A DNA stretch of 64,000 nt from NCBI GenBank assembly GCA_009763385.1, contig CM019827.1:93222177-93286176 (forward strand), read 5' to 3'. The notes below the pieces were generated by a model that saw only the letters and a list, made by a program, of their open reading frames with translations, did not search any database and had not been told where the DNA came from. The stretch is from Coix lacryma-jobi var. lacryma-jobi (Eukaryota > Streptophyta > Magnoliopsida > Poales > Poaceae). Below are positions 20,193 to 30,047 of this stretch, in pieces. The translations under genes were made by a program, and so were the position numbers. Each line of letters starts with the position of its first letter. Positions within the stretch are counted from its first letter, which is position 1.

Positions 20193-22496
20193 TGTGGCGG
20201 AACGTCCCTAATCTCATGGCCCACCGGTGCCTGTCATCCACTGACAGCCGAACTGATGTTCTGTGTGATTAAGACTGTTCGTCACTGGGCTGCATCAGTG
20301 CCCATTGTCCGCAGGATCATCTCACAATTCGGTCACAGCACTGGATACTTTTACAAATAACATCGGAATACAGAGCGGAAGACTTAAATAACATTAGTTT
20401 TACAAACCGAGGTTCCAAATAAGATTAAAGGTGCAGTTATTACAAACCAAGTTCGGATAATAGAAATAGGCAACGTAGCGGAGTACAACAAAATAAGATA
20501 CTTGCAATCACCCTGCCCGAGGGTGCACAACTATTCTTCGGCCTCATCGGCCTCTTCCTGGACAACGGTCAAGCAGCAGGGCGCAAGACACATCGGGGTC
20601 TCAGCCATACCTGCAGCATGGGTAACAAACCCTGAGTACTGAGGTACTCAACAAGACTTACCCGACTAAGAAAAAGGGGAGAAGACTCAAGAATGAGAGG
20701 CTTAGGTAGTCAAGGTAAGGCTTAAGCAAGATCAAGTATTTGCAGAAAAAGCATTTTGAAATCCTTGTTTTATTTTTGGAAAGATCCCAGTATTTCTCAA
20801 TTCTTCATTGTTCATGATTCATTTTACCTTTCAAAAAAAACATACCTAGTTGAGAACCACTCTCCGTTGACAGTAAGTGACCAAGTCTCCATAACCGAGG
20901 AGCAATGTTAATCCGGATAAATAATACTCAGCTGAGGATCCCTATTCACACTACATATGTAGCACCCAAGCTTGCATGTGCCAACTCGTCTACCACGATT
21001 CCTCCAAGATTGGACCGGTCCTGCGCCACCCGAAAGTAAAGTACACCACTCATATCCAGGCACGACGACCACGTGGGTACAAGCTACTTCCGCCATCTCG
21101 CCACTCCCAGTGCGCGGTTGTCGGTCCCAATCAAGGAGTCCTCGGAGCCAGAGCTTTCCGAAGTATGTGAATAGTTACAAGTCTTGACCAGCAGGCCCCC
21201 ATACGGATGGTCCCTACATTTTTCTGCTAGAACCATACCTTGGTTATATCTCACCCAAGCGTAATAGTCCTGTCAGTTTTTCAACCCTGTCCCGGTCGGT
21301 GTCAACTGTTGAGTCCCGGACTACAACATGACGGCACCGTACGCTCGGACAACCTCTCCTCGCAATTGACTAGGTACGGATCAGATACCTAGCCAATGGC
21401 CGGGGAGTAAAACCAAAATCCTATAAAGATTCTTCAAGTGCTCACACTTTTGAAAATGACATTTTATTGTAAATCTATTGTATAGCATCACTAAGCATTT
21501 TGCAAATAGTTTTTAAAACAGGGCAGGTGGATCTTCTGGTGGAGGTAAACAGTGCAGGTAACAGGTCATCACACAACTCCTATAACCTAATGCAGTAGTT
21601 TAACTCAAGGCATTTTAAGTAAACTTTTGTAAAAACAAGGATGGGTTAAAATGCACCGGGGCTTGCCTTGAAGAGCGAAAAGGACAGGCTCAGGGTCGGC
21701 AGTGCAGGTGTCGGAGCTCGGGGTCGCCTCGGGGGTAGGTCCGTCAGCGGCTGCTTCGACTTTGACGTTTTCTCCTTCGGTCACTATACGGATGCAATGA
21801 TGTATGCTTATGAGGATGCTGACATGAACAATACAGCATAGGACAAATTTTACTGTTTCTAGAGCACAACTTTTCGGCGCGTAAGTAACTCCTAGTATAG
21901 ACACAAAGTTACTTATCTCTACCCTTAAGCACGATTAATCAAACTTATTAAGCATCTTTTACCTGACCTAAACACAAGTCATTGCATGGCATCACAATCA
22001 TCATAGACCAGTTGGGTGAGGGTCTATGAACAGCAAACAATCCAAAAGTCACATCACAGGGCATTCAATATAAACCCTAAATACTTTTCTATTTTTCTTA
22101 ATTATTTGAAAAGGTCATTTTATGCAGTTACTCCAAAAATTACCAAATTAATCTCATAAGTTTATTATGGTATAGATAGATGACAAAACAAATTTCATAA
22201 TTTTTGGAGATCATTAAGGTGCTCAAATAAAATCAGACATTAATTAACAAAAGGTACTATTTAACAAATAAATTAAATGCTCAAAAATCAACTTGTTCCA
22301 AAAGACTTCAAAATGTCACCAGAGACTAAACATGGCATAGAAAGCTCACAAAAATTTATCTCATGATTTTTGGAGTTATAAATGATTTTCTAAAAATCCA
22401 AAACTATCCAACGAGTAAGAAACTTCTAGAACAGACTCAACGATGCTCGAGACCAACGCGGAGGGCTCGGGCAAGACGGAAGCGATCGTCCGTCCG

Positions 22497-22880
22497 AGGC
22501 CTGGCTGGGAGGCTCGGGCGAGACGGAAACGCGGGTTCGTTCGAGGCTTGGCTCGGGCGAAGCGGAGGGTGCATGCTTGCTCGAGGCTAGGCTCGGCGAA
22601 GTGGTGAGGCTGTGTGTCTACTCGAGACCTGGCTCGAGCTAGACAGTGTGTGAGTGCTTGCTCGAGGCCTGGCTCGAGCGAAGCGGTGTGGGTGTGTGAG
22701 TCCGCTCGAGACCTGGCTCGAGCGAGACAGTGAGGGTGTGTGTTCGCTCGAGGCCTGGCTCGAGCGAAGTGGTGAGTGTGTCCGCTCGAGGCCTGGCTCG
22801 AGCGAGACGGGAAACGTGTGCTCGAGGCCTGGCTCGAGCTAACGGTGAACGTGCATCCGTTCGAGGCCTGGCTCGAGCTT
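22497..22880. repeat. Tandem array of CTCGAGGCCTGGCTCGAG palindromes
   Basis: About ten units of roughly 35-50 bases are centred on CTCGAGGCCTGGCTCGAG with GCGAAGCGG or GCGAGAC between them. The left units are more diverged. The array lies downstream of the TATA box in transcript sense, so it would be in the 5' leader of G3 RNA. An almost identical copy lies at 32352-32735. Confidence 0.8.
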
Positions 22881-23302
22881 TGCGCCGTGAAAGCAGAGAC
22901 CGGGGAGGGCTTTGAGTGCTTACCACGGGTCGGAGGCAGGGCTCGGCGGGGCGGTGCTTCGGCGGAGCTCTCTCGGCGGCGAGCGGCGTGCCGGCGGGTC
23001 TGTCCACCAAAAGAGGTCACCGAGGAGCGGTTAGGAGCGCGCTGAGGTGAGGAAGAAAGGGCAGGGGTCGGAGGGACGGGAGGAACACTCACGGCGGCGA
23101 ATTTCTCTCCTTACCGAGGCGAGGCCGTTCGCCGGAGTTGAGGAAGAACCGTTCGCGCCGGCGAAAGGAGGGGCGGAGGGGTGAAATTGGTTGCTCCGGA
23201 AGGTGGAGAAGCTCAAGGCGTCGGCGGTGGAGGGCTCGGCGGGCGCCGGGGTGGTCTGGTGGCTCGGGTTGCCGTGGTGGCGGCAATGGCAGAGCTCGGC
23301 GG

Positions 23303-23310
23303 CTTTTATA
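23303..23310 (-). promoter_or_regulatory. TATA box of G3 LTR
   Basis: The minus strand reads CGGTTATAAAAGCC, the only good TATA box in the GC-rich part of the LTR. It is repeated in the 5' LTR at 33193-33200. Confidence 0.6.
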
Positions 23311-24378
23311 ACCGCGGGCGGTGCTGGGGAGGGGTCCGGGCGAGGGGTGAGAGCGCTCGCGCGACATTAATGGAGGTAGGGAACATGGTAGGGCGGCTCG
23401 GTGCGGGCGGGGAACGCGCGCGCGGCGGGGTGGCTTGCCGGCGGCCGGCAGCTGCCCGCTGTCCGCGGCCGTAGGGGAAGAGGGAGGGGTAGGGAACGGC
23501 GAAGGCAGGCGTAGGTAGGGGCCGAGAGGAAAACGAGCGCCAGTGCTTGGCCGCGCGCGGCACGGGCGCGGGTCAGCCGGGCTCGTGGGCGGCGCTGCGC
23601 CGCCATTGGCTGGGGGCCCCTTGCAACAGATCGACACTTTGATGACACCTATTCCTTTTTTTTGAAATTTTAGAAATAACTCCCAAAAGATGAACTGCAC
23701 AAGGAAAACTCAAAACACCAAAGTTGCTCAAAACTTTGGGACCTACAACTTTGTCAACATAAACTTTTTCTGAAACTCAAAAGTTTTTTAGATAATTTTT
23801 GAAAACCGAAAAGGGGACAAAATTGAAGTTTGCAAGAATTTGAAATTACTTCTGATTTTGTATTGAAACTTGAAAATCTGTAAACACCAAAGTTGTTCCT
23901 CTTGACAAGATCTACAACTTTGCTAAAAGGACCAACTTCAAATTTTGAGTAGTTTTTGCATTATAAAAAGAGGGGTAAAACCAGAGTTTGGAAATTAGGG
24001 GTTTTCAAAAGAAATTCCAATTCTATTTTTGATTTTTGAACTTTGATCAACACAACAAAACATCAAGGCACAAAAGTGAACAAGATTTACACAGAGCTAG
24101 ACACAGAGGTAAAATTACCATTTTGCCCTCAAGGAAGATTTGGGCCTTTAGGGTTTTTGAAAAAAAGATTCAATACACAAGTCACCTCAGAAAAAGGTAA
24201 AAGCAAAACAAGCTTTAGGCAAACATAAATGCATGGCAAGAATGATTAATGACTAAAGATGATGACATGTCAGGTTAATTACATTTTAAACACCAGAGGT
24301 GTTACAGCCTTCCCCCCTAAAAAGGAATCTCGCCCCGAGATTCTGCGTCTTAAGAAGGACAAAGGCAAAACCTTACAT

Positions 24379-24846
24379 CTACAGAGTATCGAGAATGTCG
24401 GGATAGCTCTTCGGTAAGAAGTCTTCCGATTCCCAAGTGGCTTCTTCTTCAGAGTGTTGGTTCCACTGGACCTTGTACCATCTTGTGGTAGTCCTCCGGG
24501 TAACACGGTCCTTGTAATCCAACACACGAACTGGATACTCGGAGTATGACAGATCGGGTTCTAACTCAACACCTTCAACTTCCACCACGTGTTCGGGTAC
24601 TCGGAGACACTTGTTGAGTTGGGAGACGTGAAACACATTATGGATGGCGAAAAGATGATCAGGCAATCTTAGTTTGTAAGCTACCTTGCCACAGCGTTCC
24701 AAAATTTCAAAGGGACCAATATAGCGTGGTGCTAACTTTCCCTTGACTCCAAAACGAGTAACTCCTTTGGTGGGTGAGACCTTCAGATACACATAATCTC
24801 CGATCTGGAACTCCAAAGGTCGACGTCTCTTGTCAGCATAGCTTTT
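24379..24846 (-). CDS. G3 integrase C-terminus with chromodomain
   Basis: From KSYADKRRRPLEFQIGDYVYL onward this is the gypsy integrase C-terminal (GPY/F) region, with YIGPFEILERCGKVAYKL and HNVFHVSQLNK. It ends in a chromodomain starting EYPVRVLDYKDRV, with YKVQW and the EEEATWESEDFL helix. Compared with HP1, the first cage aromatic (Tyr) and the second (Trp) are kept; the third position appears to be His, as is common in group II chromodomains. Chromodomains of this lineage are thought to steer integration to heterochromatin. A TAG at about 24846 (expected CAG) cuts it from the rest of pol, which makes the copy defective. Confidence 0.85.
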   Translation of the reverse strand, partial: KSYADKRRRPLEFQIGDYVYLKVSPTKGVTRFGVKGKLAPRYIGPFEILERCGKVAYKLRLPDHLFAIHNVFHVSQLNKCLRVPEHVVEVEGVELEPDLSYSEYPVRVLDYKDRVTRRTTTRWYKVQWNQHSEEEATWESEDFLPKSYPDILDTL

Positions 24847-25506
24847 CTATCGAGACTGCGCAATCTTCATATTCTCTTGTATTTGCTTGTCTTTTTCTTC
24901 CATATCTTTTACTAGGTCAACTCCAAAGAACTCCCTTTCTCCAGGTTCAGACCAACTGAGAGGTGTACGACAACGGCGACCGTACAGTGCTTCAAAGGGT
25001 GCCATTTTGATGCTTTCTTGGTAACTGTTATTATATGAGAATTCTGCCAAGGGCAAACACTCATCCCAAGTATCTTCGAAGGTGAGCACGCAGGCTCTCA
25101 ACATGTCCTCTAACACTTGGTTGACTCGCTCAGTTTGTCCATCCGTTTGTGGATGATATGCTGTGCTATTCAAGAGTTTGGTTCCAAGTGAGGTATGGAA
25201 TGCTTTCCAGAACTTTGCGACAAACTGGGTACCACGATCAGAGATAATGGTCTTGGGTATGCCATGAAGTTTTACTATGTTGTTCTTGTACAAAGTGGCG
25301 TAAGTGGGGACGGTGTAACTGGTCTTGACTGGCAGGAAGTGAGCTTGCTTAGTGAGGCGATCCACGATCGCCCAGATGGAATCAAAACCTCTTGATGTCT
25401 TGGGTAGCCCATTGATAAAATCCATACTGATATCGTCCCATTTCCAAGCAGGTACAGGTAAAGGTTGCAATTCTCCTCCAGGCTTCATGTGCACAGCTTT
25501 GACTTT
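24847..25506 (-). pseudogene. G3 integrase catalytic core
   Basis: About 215 open codons. The DDE triad is visible: Asp in DDISMDFINGLPK, Asp in TIISDRGTQFVAKFW, and Glu in the QTDGQTERVNQVLEDML stretch. RCRTPLSWSEPGE and DKQIQENMKIAQSR follow. It is bounded at both ends by in-frame TAG codons (CDTC*KVKAVH upstream, AQSR*KSYADK downstream), each where CAG is expected. Confidence 0.85.
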
Positions 25507-27774
25507 CTAGCAAGTATCACATCGAGCGACATACCGGGCGATCTCAATCTTCATCTTTGTCCACCAGAATCTCTGCCTCAAGTCTTGGTACATCTTGTTG
25601 CTGCCGGGGTGGATGGAGAATCTAGTCAAGTGTGCTTCATCAAGGATTAACTGTCTCAACTCAGGCACTTTGGGAACTACCAGTCGGTTCTTGAACCATA
25701 CCACTCCTACATCATCAATCCTGAAACAATCAGCTTTTCCGGCTCGGATCCTTTCGACGATGTGCTTGATTCCAGGGTTATCTTTCTGTGCAGTGATGAT
25801 TTGTTCCCTGATAGGTGTTTCTGTCCTGATATTATTCAGAGTTCCCTGCGGAACCATCTCAATACCCAGCTTTTCTAATTCATAACATAGGGAAGAACCA
25901 TAGGGTTTCATCACCAGACAGTTGCAATATGACTTGCGACTGAGCGCATCGGCGACCACATTCGCCTTACTCGGATGGTAATGTACTTCGAGATCATAGT
26001 CCTTAATCAACTCGAGCCATCTTCTCTGTCTCATATTCAGTTCTTCTTGAGTGAAGATATACTTCAGGCTTTTGTGATATGTGTACACATTGCAGGCACT
26101 ACCCAACAAATAATGGCGCCAGATCTTTAAGGCGTGCACCACTGCTGCTAACTCAAGATCATGGGTTGGATAATTCTCTTCGTGTCGCTTAAGCTGCCGT
26201 GAGGCATAAGCGATCACTCGTCCTTCTTGCATCAAAACACAGCCCAAACCAGTACCTGATGCATCACAGTAGACATCAAAGGGCTTTTCGATGTTCGGCT
26301 GGGCTAGCACTGGTGACGTGGTTAATAGTTTCTTCAATGTCTGAAAGGCTTGTTCACAAGCTGGTGACCAGACAAACTTCACAGATTTCTTTACTAACTC
26401 GGTGATAGGCTTGGCGATTCTGGAGAAATCCGGGATGAAACGGCGATAATATCCAGCCATTCCCATGAAGCTGCGGACTTCATGAACAGTGGTAGGTGGC
26501 TTCCAATCCAGAATGTCTGCCACCCTTCCGGGATCGACTGACACTCCTTCCGCCGATAGGACATGACCAAGGAACTGTATCTGATCTAACCAGAACTCAC
26601 ATTTACTGAACTTGGCATAAAGCTGATGATCTCTGAGGCAGGTTAGAACGATACGAAGGTGTTTGGCATGCTCTTCCGGGGTTTTTGAGTAGACAAGGAT
26701 GTCGTCAATGAACACGACCACGAATTTATCAAGCTCTGGCATGAAAACAGAGTTCATGAGGTACATGAAGTGGGCAGGGGCATTGGTCAAACCGAAGGAC
26801 ATGACCAAGTACTCATATAGGTCGTATCTGGTAGTGAAAGCTGTTTTAGGAATGTCCTCGGGACGTATTTTTATTTGGTGGTAGCCAGATCTGAGGTCAA
26901 TCTTGGAGAATACTCTGGCTCCAGCTAGCTGGTCGAAAAGAAGGTCAATTCGAGGCAAGGGATATTTATTTTTGATGGTGACTTCATTGAGTGGGCGATA
27001 ATCAATGCATAACCTGAGACTCTTGTCTTTCTTCTTTACAAAGATTGCAGGACAGCCCCAAGGAGATGAACTTGGGCGAATGAAGCCCTTATCCAGCAAT
27101 TCTTGCAATTGGATTTTTAGCTCTGCCAACTCTCTGGGAGGCATTTGATAAGCTCTGCGGGATATAGGAGCAGTCCCGGGCTTAAGCTCTATGGCAAACT
27201 CAACATCACGGTCAGGAGGCAGACCAGGTAATTCCTCTGGAAAAACATCAGGGAATTCAAAGACCACGGGGATGTCTCTGGTCTCCTGAACATAGGTGGT
27301 ATTCAATTGCGTGGCTGCTGGTTTCGGAGGCATTGGGAGTTGGAGAAGGAGTTTGGAGGTACTGTTAGGAATGTCCACTCTCACAACTCTATTCAGGATG
27401 TCAATCATGGCTTTATACTGGCACATCCAATTCATGCCTAAAATGACATCTATTTCCTGATCACGTAGCACTATCATGGTGGTAGGAAATACATGTTCCC
27501 CCAACATCACTGGTATATTACGAATTACCTCCTTAGTACTTATACGCCCTCCAGGCGAAAATATGCAGAAATTTTCTTTCAATTCCCCGATTGATATCCC
27601 ATGCTCAATGACAAAAGTACGACTGATGAAGGAATGCGATGCACCGGAATCAAACAGCACGACTGCGGGATAATTTGCAATGGGAAACCTACCGATCATG
27701 ACGGGCTCCCCTTCTGGGATGTCGCTGACAGCGGTGTAGTAGACTTGCCCGTGCTTCTTGACAACTTTGTCTTT
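25507..27774 (-). pseudogene. G3 protease, reverse transcriptase, RNase H and integrase zinc finger
   Basis: The longest open stretch in the window (730 codons from Met 27699). Protease: active site VLFDSGASHSFISR near residue 15. RT: GFIRPSSSPWGCPAIFVKKKD, CIDYRPLNEVTIKNKYPLPR, KIDLRSGYHQIKI and the catalytic FVVVFIDDILVYSK. RNase H: DVYCDASGTGLGCVLMQ, HDLELAAVVHALKIWRHYL and VVADALSRKS. Then the integrase HHCC finger (DEAHLTRFSIHPGSNKMY...CDTC). All motifs are intact. The frame ends in TAG at 25506 where CAG is expected, and a TAG at 27774 separates it from gag. Confidence 0.9.
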
Positions 27775-28842
27775 CTAAACATGCTGTTGCTGGACACGGT
27801 GTTGCTGCTGCTGAGGTCCTCCAGGACCCTTCTGAGCGTTCTGAGCATACCTCTTGGGTTTTGGGCACTCACGAGCCCAGTGACCAAGTTGGCCGCAGTT
27901 GTAGCAGGGATGGTTGTAAGCGGTTTGTGGGGTGGTGATACGAACACCTGGGGCGTTCGGCTGCGTGGCACTTTGCTGGTTGGCGTTGTGGGTGGTGGCC
28001 GCGGTACGGACGACCACTTGCTGGTGGGGGTAAGGTGGGCGATTTTGTTGGTGGCTAGGGTGATAAATGACCCTCTGGCGCTTGTGACTGCCAGAGAAAC
28101 TGCTAGATCTTGCTTTCTTCTTCTTCTTTTCTTCTTGGTACGGGCGATTGCTCTCCTCAAAAGCAACAGCCCGGTCAACGACATCATGGTATGAGCCGGT
28201 TAGGTTATTGGACATACTTATGCGGATCTTGGGGTGCAGTCCCCTGAGGAAACAGTCCCTCTTCTTTTCGTCCGTGTTGACGTACTCCGAGGTATACTGG
28301 CTAAGGTGATTGAACTGACCCACATACTGCATCACTGTGGAGTCTTTCTGTTGCAGTGCCAGAAACTGATCAAGCTTCATCTTCATCAATCCGGAAGGGA
28401 TATGATGTGCACGGAAAGCGGTGCGGAACTCTTCCTAGGTCAACTGATGACCTTCTGGTTGGGCAGCCAACAGGTTGGCATACCAAGCGCTTGCTGGACC
28501 ACGAAGCTGCTGAGAAGCGAACCGGGGCTTCTGGGTGTCGGTGCAGTGGAGAAGACCAAACTTCTGCTCCATGTTGCGGAGCCAATCATCAGCTTCAAGG
28601 GGTTCATCTGCCCTGGTAAAGACTGGTGGATGGGTTTCGGTGAAATCCACATATGTGGTCTCATGGTTGATGTTGTGGCGACCACGGTGGCCATTGTTCT
28701 GCTGCCCCTGGTTTTGTGCCATCAGGTTAGCGGCGGCTGCCAAGGCTGCGATGGCATCTGCTAACGTAGCAGGTACAGGTGGAGGGTTTGGAAGGTCAGC
28801 CTCCTGAGAACTTCCAGCTCCAGTGCGAGTGTTCACAGGCAT
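27775..28842 (-). pseudogene. G3 gag with CCHC zinc knuckle
   Basis: It starts at ATG 28842 (MPVNTRTGAGSSQ). A TTTCTTAACAG sequence directly before that ATG looks like a 3' splice site. The gag domain includes DWLRNMEQKFGLLHCTDTQK and GPASAWYANLLAAQPEG; a TAG at about 28434 (QLT*EEFR, expected Trp) breaks it, then FRAHHIPSGLMKMKLDQF follows in frame. A lysine-rich stretch (EEKKKKKARSS) precedes a Gln-rich region and the zinc knuckle CYNCGQLGHWARECP. The second stop (TAG 27774) follows QQHV. Without the two amber codons gag and pol form one frame. Confidence 0.88.
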
Positions 28843-29101
28843 CTGTTAAGAAACTTGGAACTTAGCATCCATTGATTAAGTTCTGAAAACAACTGACTGA
28901 AAAAAAACTCCATTGATACACATGTAGAGGATTGATAAAGATGACTGACAAATAACAGCAGACTGATAAGGGGAAAAGGTACGAAAAGAAAGATACAGAC
29001 CCAACTTAGCAAAAGACAGACTAGCGCCCCAAGACCTAGACTAAGGGTTTTGGTAAGCAGGTGGTACAGACACACGGGATCTCCATCCTCTATCAGCGAG
29101 T

Positions 29102-29707
29102 CTAGTCTTCGTCGATGATGATCATGTCCTCGTCGTCATCTTCCTCGAGGATGAGCTCAGACTCAACCTCCTTGTCGTCATCTTCAGCGTAGATGTTCTC
29201 GACAGGTTCAATCTCCTCGTTCATGCTTGGCTCCTGCTCCACGTCCGGCTCTTCCACTACTCTGTCCTCAGGGTCCTCAACAACCGGGGGAACCACGGGG
29301 TGAAGTTGGTCGTACAGCTGGTGTACCTCCTCGTGAAGCATATCATTGAACTGTTCAATCTGAGTTGTGTACTGCCGTAGTCCATGGAGCTCGGCTCTGG
29401 TAACGTCCTCGCGAATCCAAGTGGCATCGCGCTGCTGGATGGCGCGAATCACGTTCCGGTTGGCCTGCTCCAGGGAGGCTCGGGCCTCATAGAACTCCAG
29501 ACGTGAGTGGTAGAAGTCATGCTCCAAGTTCTCCAGCTCAGCCTTCAGATTCTTGATCTCCTCCTTTAGGTGTTTGCGGGTGCGACGGGGAAAGCGACGA
29601 CCGTTGGAGGCTTCGCCAGCCTCTTCTCCAGTGCGTGGTGCCAGTTGGTGGCGTGGCACACCATTGGGTCCAGTCGACTTGCGAGCAGTCAGCTTGATGC
29701 GAGCCAT
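29102..29707 (-). CDS. Extra ORF of G3: histone H3 tail-like N-terminus, coiled coil, acidic tail
   Basis: An intact 201-codon ORF between the primer-binding site and gag, in the same direction. Residues 2-13 are ARIKLTARKSTG; histone H3 residues 1-12 are ARTKQTARKSTG, so ten of twelve match, including K4, R8, K9, S10 and T11. After a short PNGV, PRHQLA matches H3 PRKQLA (16-21). An Ala at position 2 would let Met be removed as in H3. A basic patch RRFPRRTRKH (38-46) leads into a predicted coiled coil (about 46-136); the last 58 residues are strongly acidic (EEDDDED). There is no histone fold. While gag-pol carries four stops, this ORF has none. Function unknown; a chromatin-directed role is my inference. 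Confidence 0.85.
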   Translation of the reverse strand: MARIKLTARKSTGPNGVPRHQLAPRTGEEAGEASNGRRFPRRTRKHLKEEIKNLKAELENLEHDFYHSRLEFYEARASLEQANRNVIRAIQQRDATWIREDVTRAELHGLRQYTTQIEQFNDMLHEEVHQLYDQLHPVVPPVVEDPEDRVVEEPDVEQEPSMNEEIEPVENIYAEDDDKEVESELILEEDDDEDMIIIDED

Positions 29708-30029
29708 GTCTGGATAAGATAAGTTGGATGAGGAGTGAAAAGGCTAGCAAGAAAAGGTAAAGGCATACTAACCCATCGAACTTAGAGAGGAAGTTATTAT
29801 GTTGACTTAAGTGAATATGACATGATGCATGGATCGTTCCTACGGAACAAGGCAATGCACTAATTAAATAAGGTACATAGGGCTTAAAACATGTTGCCTC
29901 GCTAGCTAATGTTGCCATATACAAGACAAGAGAAGAGAAGCAATTTGGACCCAAAATAGTCAAGTTTAGTTTGTTTGGACTCAAAATATCTTTTGAAGTT
30001 TTCGCAAGAACACTGCAACGTTATAGTGA

Positions 30030-30047
30030 GATGCTCCGATACCACTC
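30030..30047 (-). other. G3 primer-binding site (tRNA-Met type)
   Basis: Directly inside the 5' LTR the minus strand reads GAGTGGTATCGGAGC, matching the complement of the initiator tRNA-Met 3' end (TGGTATCAGAGC) with one change. This fixes the right-hand LTR as the 5' LTR and the element as minus-strand. Confidence 0.8.

Larger units (their letters stand above)
20193..24306 (-). repeat. G3 3' LTR
   Basis: A 4114-bp LTR. It contains a tandem palindrome array (22497-22880), a GC-rich U3/R part (22900-23620) with TATA at 23303-23310, and AT-rich flanks. Many overlapping open frames in the array region (several frames on both strands reading ARARPRA- or SLEPGLERT-like repeats) are a by-product of the repeat, not genes. 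It lacks a 36-37 bp segment that is present in the partner LTR. Confidence 0.9.

Noticed and set aside
22497..22880. Regular repeats resembling a CRISPR array
   Set aside because: Units are degenerate, spacers are themselves repetitive, the array lies inside an LTR and is duplicated in the partner LTR; plant context.
22376..23092. Long minus-strand ORF (238 codons) rich in Arg/Ala/Ser repeats
   Set aside because: It follows the tandem palindromes, with several frames open at once, and is in LTR sequence; a repeat artefact.
28833..29075. 80-codon hydrophobic ORF before G3 gag (membrane protein)
   Set aside because: The T-rich text reads as Leu/Phe/Ser by composition; better explained as leader or intron.
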